This document shows positions 44,868-53,234 of a stretch of DNA of 64,000 bases, piece after piece; the stretch's first letter is position 1; every line of letters begins with the position of its first letter. The DNA comes from Acetobacteraceae bacterium H6797 (GTDB lineage Bacteria > Pseudomonadota > Alphaproteobacteria > Acetobacterales > Acetobacteraceae), in the NCBI GenBank assembly GCA_015223225.1, contig JADFCQ010000004.1, positions 434,001 through 498,000 on the forward strand, in the 5' to 3' direction. The translations under genes and the position numbers were made by a program. The notes beneath the pieces were generated by a model. The model did no database searches. It was given only the letters and a program-made list of their open reading frames with translations, and was not told where the DNA came from.

Positions 44868-45470
44868 ATGGCGAAGGTTCTCGTCCTCTACTACAGCAGC
44901 TACGGGCATATCGAGACGATGGCCAAGGCCGTCGCCGAGGGTGCGGCCAGCGTGCCGGGCACCGAAGTGGTCGTGAAGCGCGTGCCGGAGCTGGTGCCGG
45001 CCGAGGTGGCCAAGGCCTCGCATTTCAAGACCGAGCAGGACGCCCCGATCGCGACGGTCGAGGAACTGCCCGAATATGACGCGATCATCTTCGGCACGCC
45101 GACGCGCTTCGGCATGATGGCCGCGCAGATGCGCAACTTCCTCGACCAGACGGGCGGCCTGTGGTTCAGCGGCAAGCTGATCGGCAAGGTCGGCAGCGTG
45201 TTCGCCTCGACCGCGACCCAGCATGGCGGCCAGGAGAGCACCATCCTCTCCTTCCACACGACGCTGCTGCATCACGGCATGGTCGTCGTCGGCCTGCCCT
45301 ATTCGGCGGCCGGCCAGATGAACATGGAAGAGATCACCGGCGGCTCGCCATATGGCGCGACCACGCTGGCCAAGGGCGACGGCTCGCGTCAGCCGTCGGC
45401 CGGCGAACTGGAGATGGCGAAGTTCCAGGGCGCGCATGTCGCCAAGATCGCGGGCAAGCTCGCGGCCTGA
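44868..45470 (+). CDS. wrbA: NAD(P)H:quinone oxidoreductase WrbA
   Basis: The 200-aa flavodoxin-like enzyme reduces quinones by two electrons, limiting redox cycling. The FMN site is [17 protein letters not shown] at the N terminus, and [25 protein letters not shown] and [12 protein letters not shown] are the WrbA signatures. The length is typical. The ATG at 44868 is favoured by GGAG about 10 bp upstream; an in-frame ATG at 44850 would add six residues. It is divergent from fumA across a gap of about 280 bp. Confidence 0.95.
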   Translation: MAKVLVLYYSSYGHIETMAKAVAEGAASVPGTEVVVKRVPELVPAEVAKASHFKTEQDAPIATVEELPEYDAIIFGTPTRFGMMAAQMRNFLDQTGGLWFSGKLIGKVGSVFASTATQHGGQESTILSFHTTLLHHGMVVVGLPYSAAGQMNMEEITGGSPYGATTLAKGDGSRQPSAGELEMAKFQGAHVAKIAGKLAA

Positions 45471-45490
45471 TCCGGCTTAGCGCCGATATG

Positions 45491-45519
45491 GAAAGGGGAC
45501 CTCGCGGCCCCCTTTTTTG
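45491..45519 (+). terminator. Rho-independent terminator of wrbA
   Basis: A G-rich/C-rich stem (AGGGGACC with GGCCCCCT around TCGC) is followed by six T residues, 20 bp after the wrbA stop. The other side faces a convergent gene. Confidence 0.85.
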
Positions 45520-45548
45520 TGCCCGGCAGCCCGGCGTCGAGGGCAAAC

Positions 45549-46721
45549 TCAGACCGCGCCGTTCCGCTTGAATTCGGCGATCTGCTCGGCGCTGAAGCCG
45601 AATTCGGCCAGAACCTCATCAGTATGCTCGCCGCGCTCCGGCGTCGGGCGGCGCTGCGGTTCGGCGCCGACGATCTGCATGGGCGGCCGGATGAGGTCGA
45701 TGGTGCCGAGCGCGGGGTGCTCGATGGGCATCTTCATTTTGAGATGCTCGACCTGCGGATCGGCAAAGACCTTGTCCATCGTATAGACGAAGCCGCAGGG
45801 CACCCCGGCCTTGTTAAAGGCCGAGACCCAGTGCTCGACCGTATTGCCCGACATCTTCGCCTGGATGACCGCGTTGGTCTTCTTGCGGTTCTGGGCGCGG
45901 AGCTTGTCATTGGCCAGGTCAGGGTCCTTCGCCTCTTCCTGGATGCCGAGCACGCTGACGATGCGCTGCCACATCTCCTCGCCGCCGCCGGCGATATTCA
46001 CCACGCCATCGCTCGCCTGGAAGAGCCCGGTGGGGATGGTGGTCGGGTGATCGTTGCCGGCCTGCTTCGGGACCTCTCCCGCCATGGTCCAGCGCGTAGC
46101 CTGGAAATCCATCATGGCGATCATGGCTTCGAGCAGACTGACATGAACCCAGCGGCCCTTGCCCGTCTCTTCCCGCTCCAGCAGCGCGACCATGATTCCC
46201 AGCGCGGTGTAGAGCCCCGCGGTGAGATCGGCGACGGGAATGCCCGCGCGCACGGGGCCCTGGCCGGGCAGGCCCGTGACGCTCATGAGCCCGCCCATGC
46301 CCTGGGCGATCTGGTCGAAGCCGGGGCGCTTGCCATAGGGCCCGTCCTGGCCGAAGCCCGAGATGGAGCCGAGCACGATGCGCGGGTTGATGGCGGCGAG
46401 CGACTCGTAGTCGATGCCCAGGCGGTTCTTCACGTCGGGGCGGAAATTCTCCACCACCACATCGGCCTTCTTCACCATCTCCTTGAAGAGCGCGAGGCCC
46501 TCGGGGCTCTTCAGGTTGATGGTCAGGCCGCGCTTGTTGCGATGCGTGTTCTGGAAATCCGGCCCGTGCCGGTCACCGCCCAGGCCCTTGCCCGTGTCGA
46601 TCTCGTCCGGTGCCTCGATCTTGATGACATTCGCACCCCAATCGGCGAGCTGGCGCACGCAGGTCGGGCCGGAGCGGACGCGGGTGAGATCAAGGACGGT
46701 GAAGCGGGAAAGCGGGGCCAT
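45549..46721 (-). CDS. CaiB/BaiF family CoA-transferase (class III)
   Basis: The 390-aa enzyme moves CoA between organic acids. It has FTVLDLTRVRSGPTCVRQLADWGANVIKIE, HRNKRGLTINLKSPEG and ADVVVENFRP with the following aspartate, then GQDGPYGKRPGFDQIAQ, all hallmarks of the family. The start at MAPLSR (46721) is chosen over the longer frame. It is divergent from an enoyl-CoA hydratase gene, and a TctC protein follows that gene, so the set probably imports an acid, activates it with CoA and oxidises it (inference). Confidence 0.92.
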   Translation of the reverse strand: MAPLSRFTVLDLTRVRSGPTCVRQLADWGANVIKIEAPDEIDTGKGLGGDRHGPDFQNTHRNKRGLTINLKSPEGLALFKEMVKKADVVVENFRPDVKNRLGIDYESLAAINPRIVLGSISGFGQDGPYGKRPGFDQIAQGMGGLMSVTGLPGQGPVRAGIPVADLTAGLYTALGIMVALLEREETGKGRWVHVSLLEAMIAMMDFQATRWTMAGEVPKQAGNDHPTTIPTGLFQASDGVVNIAGGGEEMWQRIVSVLGIQEEAKDPDLANDKLRAQNRKKTNAVIQAKMSGNTVEHWVSAFNKAGVPCGFVYTMDKVFADPQVEHLKMKMPIEHPALGTIDLIRPPMQIVGAEPQRRPTPERGEHTDEVLAEFGFSAEQIAEFKRNGAV

Positions 46722-46757
46722 GGGCGATGTGGTTCCTCCGGCGAGCCTGTTTGTCGA

Positions 46758-46767
46758 CTGCATGCAG
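46758..46767. promoter_or_regulatory. Palindrome in the CoA-transferase/hydratase divergent gap
   Basis: CTGCATGCAG is a perfect 10-bp palindrome in the 92-bp gap between the two divergent genes. It could be a shared operator. No regulator gene is adjacent, so this is weak. Confidence 0.25.
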
Positions 46768-46813
46768 ACAGACTAACCTGTTCGGAGACGAACGAAAGCC
46801 CGGGAGAGCGATC

Positions 46814-47593
46814 ATGGAAGCCGAACTGCTTCACGAAACCCGTGACGGCATTGCCTTCACCACCTTCAACCGGCCCCAGGCCCGCAATGCCATGACCTTC
46901 CCCATGTATGCCGAGTTGAAGCGGCTGGCGGGAGAAATCGGGGCCGATCCGGCGATCCGGGCCTGGGTCATCACCGGCGCGGGCGGCAAGGCCTTCGCGG
47001 CGGGGACGGATATCGGCCAGTTCCGCGAATTCCGCACGCCGGAGGATGCATTGGCCTATGAGGAGCGGATCGACGGCGTGCTCACCGCGCTGGAGGAATG
47101 CCCCAAGCCGACCATCGCCGCCATCGCCGGCGCCTGCACGGGCGGCGGGCTCGGCATCGCGGGGGTCTGCGACCTGCGGATCGGCGCAGCCAATGCGCGG
47201 CTCGGCCTGCCCATCGCACGCACGCTGGGCAATTGCCTCTCCATGGCCAATTACGCCCGGTTCACCGCGCTGATCGGCCCGGCGAAGCTCACCGACATGA
47301 TCTTCACTGCCCGGCTCGTGGAGGCGGAGGAGGCGCGCGCCATTGGCCTGCTGAATGAAGTGGTGGAGACGCCGGAGGCCCTGGCCATTCGCGCCGAGGA
47401 ACTGGCGCGGCAGGTGGCCAGCATGGCGCCACTCACGCTGAAGGCGAGCAAGACGGCGCTGCGGCGGCTGCGCGAGGCGGCGCGGAACGTGCCGGGGGAC
47501 GACCTGGTGACCATGTGCTTCACCAGCGAGGATTTCCGCAATGCCGTGCCCGCTTTCCTCGAGCGGCGGCCGATGGAATGGCAGGGGCGGTAA
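46814..47593 (+). CDS. Enoyl-CoA hydratase/isomerase family protein
   Basis: The 259-aa crotonase-fold enzyme acts on acyl-CoA thioesters. The oxyanion-hole segments are AFAAGTDIGQF and GACTGGGLGIAGVCDLRIG, both typical. The second catalytic glutamate position of true hydratases (usually in LGLPE) reads RLGLPIAR, with isoleucine instead, so the activity may be a different crotonase reaction. A GGAGAG site precedes the ATG. It pairs with the divergent CoA-transferase. Confidence 0.88.
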   Translation: MEAELLHETRDGIAFTTFNRPQARNAMTFPMYAELKRLAGEIGADPAIRAWVITGAGGKAFAAGTDIGQFREFRTPEDALAYEERIDGVLTALEECPKPTIAAIAGACTGGGLGIAGVCDLRIGAANARLGLPIARTLGNCLSMANYARFTALIGPAKLTDMIFTARLVEAEEARAIGLLNEVVETPEALAIRAEELARQVASMAPLTLKASKTALRRLREAARNVPGDDLVTMCFTSEDFRNAVPAFLERRPMEWQGR

Positions 47594-47692
47594 ACGCTTC
47601 GCGGTAACAGTCGCAGTCTGGACGGATCGGTAACAATCCGCCCATGCTTTCCCCTCGCACCGGGCGCAACAAGCCCGGGCGGGAGGAAAACG

Positions 47693-48673
47693 ATGCATCA
47701 TCTGGAACGGCGCGCCCTGCTCGGCGCCCTGGGCGCCCTGCCCTTCGCCGGCAAGGCCGCCCTGGCCCAGGCCGATTACCCCAACCGCGCCATGACCATG
47801 CTGGTGGGCTTCGCGCCCGGCGGCGGGACCGACATCATCGCCCGGCTCTTGGCGCCGAAGCTGCAGGAAGTGCTGGGCCAGCCCGTGGCGGTGGAAAACC
47901 GGGCCGGGGCGAGCGGGACGCTGGCGAGTGCGGCCGCCGCGCGGGCCAAGCCGGATGGCTATACTTTCGTCATGGGCACCGTCTCGACCCAATCGGTCGT
48001 GGCGCCGCTGATGAAGCCGCCGCCCTATGACCAGATGCGGGATTTCACGCCGGTTCTGCTCGCGGGCACCGTGCCGCTCGTCGCCGTGGTGCCGGCCAAT
48101 GCGCCCTATAAGGACATGGCGGGGCTGATCGACTTCGCGAAGAAGAACCCGGGCAAGATCAACTACGCCTCTTCCGGCGTCGCGACCCAGCAGCATCTGG
48201 CGGCCGAGATGCTCTGCCAGGCGGCGGGGGTGGAGATGACGCATGTGCCCTATCGCGGCACGGGCGCCGTGGTGAATGACCTGATCGCCGGAACGCTGGA
48301 CCTCGCCATCGACACGCTGCCGACGCATCTGCCGCATATCCGCTCAGGCACGACCCGCGCGCTGGCCGTGACCGTACCGGAGCGCGTGCCCTCGCTGCCG
48401 GATGTGCCGACGGTCGCCGAGGGCGGTTATCCGGGCTTCGCCATCACCGTCTGGTACATGGTGCTGGGGCCGGCCGGGCTGCCGAAGGCGGTCGTGGAGA
48501 AATGGGTGGTGGCGCTCAATGCCGGGGTGAATGACCCGCTGATCCGGCAGAGGCTGATGGAATCGGGCTTCGTGCCAGGCGGGGGAAGCGCCGAGGATGC
48601 GGCGACTCTCGTGCGGATGGAGGCGGAGCGTTACGGCGCGCTGATCAGGAAGGCGAATATCAGGATCGAATGA
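47693..48673 (+). CDS. TctC/Bug family solute-binding protein
   Basis: The 326-aa protein has a signal peptide (MHHLERRALLGALGALPFAGKAALA) and the Bug pattern YPNRAMTMLVGFAPGGGTDIIARLLAPKLQE and VENRAGASG. It binds an unknown organic acid in the periplasm. GGGAGGAAA precedes the ATG. It lies 99 bp after the enoyl-CoA hydratase gene on the same strand and may supply its pathway. Confidence 0.9.
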   Translation: MHHLERRALLGALGALPFAGKAALAQADYPNRAMTMLVGFAPGGGTDIIARLLAPKLQEVLGQPVAVENRAGASGTLASAAAARAKPDGYTFVMGTVSTQSVVAPLMKPPPYDQMRDFTPVLLAGTVPLVAVVPANAPYKDMAGLIDFAKKNPGKINYASSGVATQQHLAAEMLCQAAGVEMTHVPYRGTGAVVNDLIAGTLDLAIDTLPTHLPHIRSGTTRALAVTVPERVPSLPDVPTVAEGGYPGFAITVWYMVLGPAGLPKAVVEKWVVALNAGVNDPLIRQRLMESGFVPGGGSAEDAATLVRMEAERYGALIRKANIRIE

Positions 48674-48676
48674 AAT

Positions 48677-48698
48677 GTGAGGGGCTTAAGCCCCCCAC
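48677..48698. terminator. Hairpin between convergent TctC and gloA
   Basis: GGGGCTTAAGCCCC, extended by GTG/CAC on the outside, sits between two convergent stops only 30 bp apart. It probably ends both transcripts, though no clear T run follows. Confidence 0.45.
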
Positions 48699-48703
48699 AC
48701 CCG

Positions 48704-49105
48704 TCACTTGCGCTCGATGAGCTCGATCTTGTAGCCGTCCGGGTCTTCGACGAAGGCGATGATCGTCTTGCCGAACTTCACCGGCCCGGCCTCGCGCGTC
48801 ACCTTGCCGCCGCCCTTGCGCACGGCCTCGCAGGCCGCGGCGACATCGGGGACGCCGACGGCAAGATGGCCGAAGGCCGTGCCCAGCTCGTATTTCTCGA
48901 CGCCGTAATTATAGGTCAGCTCGATCTCGCCGCCGCCCGAGGCATTGCCGTCGCCATAGCCGAGGAAGGCCAGGGTGTACTTGCCTTCGGGCACGTCGTT
49001 GCGGCGCAGCTCCTTCATGCCGAGCAGCTCGGTGTAGAACTTCACGCTGCGGTCCAGATCGCCCACCCGGATCATGGTGTGCAGGAACTTACCCGTCGCG
49101 GTCAT
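48704..49105 (-). CDS. gloA: Lactoylglutathione lyase (glyoxalase I)
   Basis: The 133-aa enzyme converts the methylglyoxal-glutathione adduct to lactoylglutathione. It has [26 protein letters not shown] with the first metal histidine, the conserved YTLAFLGYG and IELTYN with its glutamate, AFGHLAVGV and [13 protein letters not shown]. The length matches bacterial GloA. It is the last gene of the lipid A operon: its ATG overlaps the lpxI stop (ATGA), an unusual partner for that operon. Confidence 0.94.
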   Translation of the reverse strand: MTATGKFLHTMIRVGDLDRSVKFYTELLGMKELRRNDVPEGKYTLAFLGYGDGNASGGGEIELTYNYGVEKYELGTAFGHLAVGVPDVAAACEAVRKGGGKVTREAGPVKFGKTIIAFVEDPDGYKIELIERK

Positions 49106-49971
49106 GGCGAAACTCCTTCTGGATTCTCTGGGTGCTGGGCCAGGAAGGAATCGGGGTGCAGGGCCAGCAGGAAAATCCCCGCCGCATCGGCCATGGACAC
49201 CACCTCATCCCGGTCCAGGATGATGCAACCGTCGGCCTCGATGGCCAGGCCCGCAAGCCCCGCGGCGATCACGGAACGGATGGTATCGGGGCCGATGGTC
49301 GGCAGATCGATCCGCAAATCCTGGCCAGGCTTGACGAGCTTGATGAAAACGCCGCGCGGGCCCTCGCGATGCAGCGCGGCCGTGCGAGCGAGCAGCGCGT
49401 CGGTGCCTTCGATCGCCTCGACGCCGAGCACCATGCCCTGCTGTACCACCGCCCCCTGCCCCACATCCACCGCGCCGAGGGCACGCACGACGCGGATGCC
49501 GCGGGCGATATCCTTCAGCGCCTGGAGCGTCGGCATGGCCTTGGTCAGCAGGCCTGCGGGCGTGAGCAGGCTGCGCATGATCTCCTGCCCGCCGATCGGG
49601 TCGAAGCCCTCTTCGCGGAGCACGGCCATGACGGTGGCGAGGATTTCGTCATCGCCGCCGAAGGCGCGCTTGCTGACGCGGGCGGCAAGCTTCACCGCAC
49701 CCGCATCGGGCCTGAGCGTAAGGAAGGAGGGGCGCTTGACCTTGCCCGAGAGCACGAGCTGCTTCACGCCATGCTCGCGGAACCATTCGAGCATGCGGCC
49801 CGCGGCCCCGATGCGGCAGACGATATGCGGCCAGGCCTGGAAATCGGCCGGGTTACCGAAGCCTTCGAGCACGATGACATAGACGGGGCGGCCCGCCGAA
49901 CGGGCGGCCCCCGCCACCTTGAGCGGCAACTGGCCGCCGCCGGCGATGATGCCGAGCGGCGCGCCGGTCAC
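49102..49971 (-). CDS. lpxI: UDP-2,3-diacylglucosamine pyrophosphatase LpxI
   Basis: The 289-aa enzyme makes lipid X from UDP-diacylglucosamine in organisms lacking LpxH. It starts with [15 protein letters not shown] and has [40 protein letters not shown] and LPTIGPDTI, the LpxI pattern. It uses a GTG start at 49971 that overlaps the lpxA stop. It lacks a signal or membrane segment, so it works at the inner face of the cytoplasmic membrane. The lpxA-lpxI order is typical of alphaproteobacteria. Confidence 0.94.
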   Translation of the reverse strand: MTGAPLGIIAGGGQLPLKVAGAARSAGRPVYVIVLEGFGNPADFQAWPHIVCRIGAAGRMLEWFREHGVKQLVLSGKVKRPSFLTLRPDAGAVKLAARVSKRAFGGDDEILATVMAVLREEGFDPIGGQEIMRSLLTPAGLLTKAMPTLQALKDIARGIRVVRALGAVDVGQGAVVQQGMVLGVEAIEGTDALLARTAALHREGPRGVFIKLVKPGQDLRIDLPTIGPDTIRSVIAAGLAGLAIEADGCIILDRDEVVSMADAAGIFLLALHPDSFLAQHPENPEGVSP

Positions 49972-50813
49972 GCGCCGTCTCCGCTCTCCTCGTCCTTCAC
50001 GGCCGCGCCGCGGCGGAAGGAGCAGAGGCGGTGCTTGCTCTTCACGTTCATGAACTCGACCACCTGGTCGAAGAGCGGGTTGCCGCCATGGGTCGCGATG
50101 GCCGCCTCGAGATTTTCCTCGGGCGTACCGGGGCGGCGATAGAGATCGACCACCGCGGCATGCAGGCCCATGACCTGTTCCTTGGACAGGCCCAGGCGGC
50201 GGCGCATGCCGATGACGTTCAGCCCCGTCAGCACCGCGCGATAGCCCTTCACGCGGCCATAGGGGATGACGTTCTTCTCGACGCCGCTCATGCCCGCGAT
50301 CATGGCATAGGGACCGATACGCACGAATTGCTGCACGGCGGCGCCGCCGGCGATCATCGTGCAGTCGCCCACTTCGACATGGCCGGCGAGCATGACGTTG
50401 TTCACCAGGATGACCTGGTTGCCCACCTGGCAGTCATGGCCCACATGGGCGACGCACATGATGAGGCAGTCATCGCCGATGGTCGTGACGCCATGGCCGC
50501 CGACGCTGCCGCGATGGATCGTGGCATGTTCGCGGATATGGGTGCGCGCGCCGATGACGGTGCGCGTGGGCTCGCCCCGGTATTTGAGGTCCTGCGGCGG
50601 GAGGCCGACGGTGGCGAAGGGCCAGATCTTGGCGCCTACGCCGATCCGCGTGATGCCGTCGACCACCACATGGGAGACGAGTTCCACCCCCTCTTCCAGC
50701 ACGACCTCGGGGCCGATGCTGCAGAAGGGGCCGATGCGGCACTTGGCGCCGATGACCGCGCCCGGGGCGATCACGGCGGTAGGCGCGATGATGGCGCTGG
50801 GATCAATGCTCAC
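49968..50813 (-). CDS. lpxA: UDP-N-acetylglucosamine acyltransferase LpxA
   Basis: The 281-aa enzyme performs the first lipid A step, acylating UDP-GlcNAc at O3. Left-handed beta-helix hexapeptides run through the N-terminal two thirds (IAPTAVIAPGAVIGAKCRIGPF). The catalytic histidine is in CVAHVGHDCQVG. The C-terminal helical part has RLGLSKEQVMGLHAAV. It starts 6 bp after the fabZ stop. Confidence 0.96.
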   Translation of the reverse strand: MSIDPSAIIAPTAVIAPGAVIGAKCRIGPFCSIGPEVVLEEGVELVSHVVVDGITRIGVGAKIWPFATVGLPPQDLKYRGEPTRTVIGARTHIREHATIHRGSVGGHGVTTIGDDCLIMCVAHVGHDCQVGNQVILVNNVMLAGHVEVGDCTMIAGGAAVQQFVRIGPYAMIAGMSGVEKNVIPYGRVKGYRAVLTGLNVIGMRRRLGLSKEQVMGLHAAVVDLYRRPGTPEENLEAAIATHGGNPLFDQVVEFMNVKSKHRLCSFRRGAAVKDEESGDGA

Positions 50814-50819
50814 GGATAA

Positions 50820-51299
50820 TCAGCGATCCAGGATCATGGCGGCATAGGTGGCTTCGGCGACGGTCGTGCCATCCACCTTCGCCTCGCCGATGAAGCGCCA
50901 TACATTGCCGCGCTGGCGCTCCTTGCGGACATGGATGCGCAGCTGATCGCCCGGCACCACCGGACGGCGGAACTTCGCGCCATCGATGGTCATGAAATAG
51001 ACGAGCTTCCCGCGGCTGTCGGGCCCCAGGGTCTCGACCACCAGGACGCCGGCGGTCTGCGCCATCGCCTCGATGATCAGCACGCCCGGCATCACGGGAT
51101 GCGCCGGGAAGTGGCCCTGGAAGAAATTCTCGTTGATGGTGACGTTCTTGATGCCGACGCAGCTCTCGCCGAGCACGACGTCGACGATGCGATCCACCAG
51201 CAGGAAAGGGAAGCGATGGGGGATCGCGGCCATGATGGCCCCGATATCCATCGTCTCGATCACCTGACGGGTCGTCTTGTCAGTATTGGTCTCGTCCAT
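50820..51299 (-). CDS. fabZ: 3-hydroxyacyl-ACP dehydratase FabZ
   Basis: The 159-aa hot-dog-fold enzyme dehydrates 3-hydroxyacyl-ACP, competing with LpxA for 3-hydroxymyristoyl-ACP. The motifs are [13 protein letters not shown], then [23 protein letters not shown], which holds the catalytic His and Glu. It lies between lpxD and lpxA, 5 bp after lpxD, the standard arrangement. Confidence 0.96.
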   Translation of the reverse strand: MDETNTDKTTRQVIETMDIGAIMAAIPHRFPFLLVDRIVDVVLGESCVGIKNVTINENFFQGHFPAHPVMPGVLIIEAMAQTAGVLVVETLGPDSRGKLVYFMTIDGAKFRRPVVPGDQLRIHVRKERQRGNVWRFIGEAKVDGTTVAEATYAAMILDR

Positions 51300-51304
51300 G
51301 CCGC

Positions 51305-52336
51305 TCAGCTCTGCTTGCTTCCATCTTTTTCGCCCAGTCGCCGCAAGCGCGCGATGGCGCGAAATGCTTCCTTTGCCGGCTGGGCCGGGCTGCCGAAGAC
51401 GTCGATCCCCGGCGGCACATCGCTCATCACGCCGGACTGCGCGCCGACCCGGGCCTTGGCACCGATGGTGACATGCCCGGCGACACCCGCCTGTCCGGCC
51501 AGATTCGCGTAGTCGCCGATGACGGTGGAGCCCGCAACGCCGACTTGTGACACCAGGACGACACCTCGCCCGGCGGTCACGTTGTGGCCGATCTGCACAA
51601 GGTTGTCGAGGCGCGTGCCGGTTCCGAGCACCGTGTCATGGCCGGAACCGCGGTCGACGCAGGCATTGGCGCCGATTTCCACCTCGTCACCGAGCATGAC
51701 CCGGCCGAGTTGGGGCATGGTGACGTAGCGGCCCTCGGGGGTCGGGGCGAAGGAGAAACCCTCCTGCCCCACCCTGGCACCCGGATGGAGCGTCACCCGG
51801 TCGCCGGCGATGGTGTGGCTCACCGTCACATGGGCGAGGATGCGGCAATCGGCGCCGAATTTGCAGCCCGCGCCGATGACGGCATGGGGGCCAACCAGGG
51901 CGCGCGGGCCAAGCTCGACGCCGGCCTCGATCACGGCATAGGGGCCGATCTGGCTGCCCTCGCCGATCGCCGCCTCGGGCGAGACGACGGCCGTGGGGTG
52001 GATTTCGGCCCTGAGCGCCGGCTGCGGATGGAAGAGCCCCGCGATACGGGCATAGGCGAGGTAGACACCCTTGGTGATCAGCGCCGCCATGCCCTCAGGC
52101 ACGGCATCGGCATGGGCGGGCGCGATAACCACCGCCCCCGCCTTGCTCTCTTTCAGAGCCGGCAGGAAGCGGCGGTTGTCGAGAAAGGAGACCTCGCCGG
52201 GGCCGGCCACCTGGAGCGGCGCGACACCGGTGAAGACGCGCGCGGCATCGCCGGCCGGGCTTGCGCCCGTCAGCTCAGCCAGCCGCGCGAGGCTGTGGGG
52301 GCCGGTCGCGGCGAAGAAACGCGGATCGGCCGCCAT
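51305..52336 (-). CDS. lpxD: UDP-3-O-acylglucosamine N-acyltransferase LpxD
   Basis: The 343-aa enzyme adds the second acyl chain of lipid A. An N-terminal uridine-binding domain ([24 protein letters not shown]) precedes a left-handed beta-helix of hexapeptides. The catalytic histidine is in NLVQIGHNV, and the [11 protein letters not shown] loop is typical. It starts 2 bp after the skp stop. Confidence 0.96.
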   Translation of the reverse strand: MAADPRFFAATGPHSLARLAELTGASPAGDAARVFTGVAPLQVAGPGEVSFLDNRRFLPALKESKAGAVVIAPAHADAVPEGMAALITKGVYLAYARIAGLFHPQPALRAEIHPTAVVSPEAAIGEGSQIGPYAVIEAGVELGPRALVGPHAVIGAGCKFGADCRILAHVTVSHTIAGDRVTLHPGARVGQEGFSFAPTPEGRYVTMPQLGRVMLGDEVEIGANACVDRGSGHDTVLGTGTRLDNLVQIGHNVTAGRGVVLVSQVGVAGSTVIGDYANLAGQAGVAGHVTIGAKARVGAQSGVMSDVPPGIDVFGSPAQPAKEAFRAIARLRRLGEKDGSKQS

Positions 52337-52338
52337 TC

Positions 52339-53118
52339 TCAGTTCCGGCGCGGCTGCTGCTGGGTCGGGGCGGCGGGCGCAGCACCGGCGGCGGCCGGCG
52401 CGGGCGCCGGAGCGGCACCCTCGGGCGGGATGTTCACGGTGCGCAGCACGCGGTTGAGCTGGGCCGAAACCTCGTCCGTCAGGTCGAAGGGCGGCTCGTT
52501 GTAGATCACGAGCGGGCGCGGCAGGACGAGGTTGACGTTGCGGCTCGCCGCGACCTGGCGGATCACGGTCGCCAAGGCCTGCTCGATATCCTGCAGCGCG
52601 CCCTGGGCGGCCTGCTCGATACCGCGCTGGCGGTCACGGAAGATGCGCTGGGCATCCGTGATGCGCTCCTGAAGCTCGCGCTCCTTGTTGCGGAGCTGGT
52701 CGGCCGGCAGCGTGTTGCGCTGGTTAGCCAGCTGCTGTTGCTCGTCGCGCCAGCGGGCCTGCTCGCGCTGGAGATCCTCGTTCAGCTTGGCACGGCGCTT
52801 CTCGATTTCCTCGCGGATCTGGCTGAAGGCCGTCGAAGCGCGCTGCACCTCGGGCACGTCCACGATGCCGATCACGGCGGCGGGCGGCGGGGTGCCGGGC
52901 GGCAGCGGGGCGGGATTGGCCTGCGGGCGGGCGGGCGCCTGAGCCGGACGCTGCTGGGCCTGGGCCGGGCGCTGCTGCTGGCCCTGAGCGGGCCGCTGCT
53001 GCTGGCCCTGCTGGCCACCGGGGACGAACCATTCCTGCTGCTGCTGGGCCATGGCCGGCACCGTGGCCGTACCGGCCAGCAGGATGGCCGCCAGGGCCAT
53101 GGATGCGCGTCGCGCCAT
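52339..53118 (-). CDS. skp: OmpH/Skp family periplasmic chaperone with a Gln/Pro-rich insert
   Basis: The protein is 259 aa, longer than the usual 160-190. The start at MARRASMA (53118) gives a good signal peptide ending in MAQ and has GGAG 10 bp upstream. The insert after it (about residues 30-75) contains repeated QQQRPAQ-like units. The OmpH region follows: IGIVDVPEVQRASTAF, a long coiled coil rich in Glu/Arg/Gln, and strands ending VNLVLPRPLVIYNEP. A second low-complexity Ala/Pro stretch forms the tail. It would shield unfolded outer-membrane proteins for BamA, whose gene lies upstream. Confidence 0.88.
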   Translation of the reverse strand: MARRASMALAAILLAGTATVPAMAQQQQEWFVPGGQQGQQQRPAQGQQQRPAQAQQRPAQAPARPQANPAPLPPGTPPPAAVIGIVDVPEVQRASTAFSQIREEIEKRRAKLNEDLQREQARWRDEQQQLANQRNTLPADQLRNKERELQERITDAQRIFRDRQRGIEQAAQGALQDIEQALATVIRQVAASRNVNLVLPRPLVIYNEPPFDLTDEVSAQLNRVLRTVNIPPEGAAPAPAPAAAGAAPAAPTQQQPRRN

Positions 53119-53234
53119 CAGAACTCGCTCCATCAAAAAAACAGGCCGCCCCATCATGCGGGCGGCGGTTCGGACCATTCCGGCACGGGCGAAATCGGGG
53201 CCCGGCCGGGATGGTTCATCGAAAGATGCTCGGC

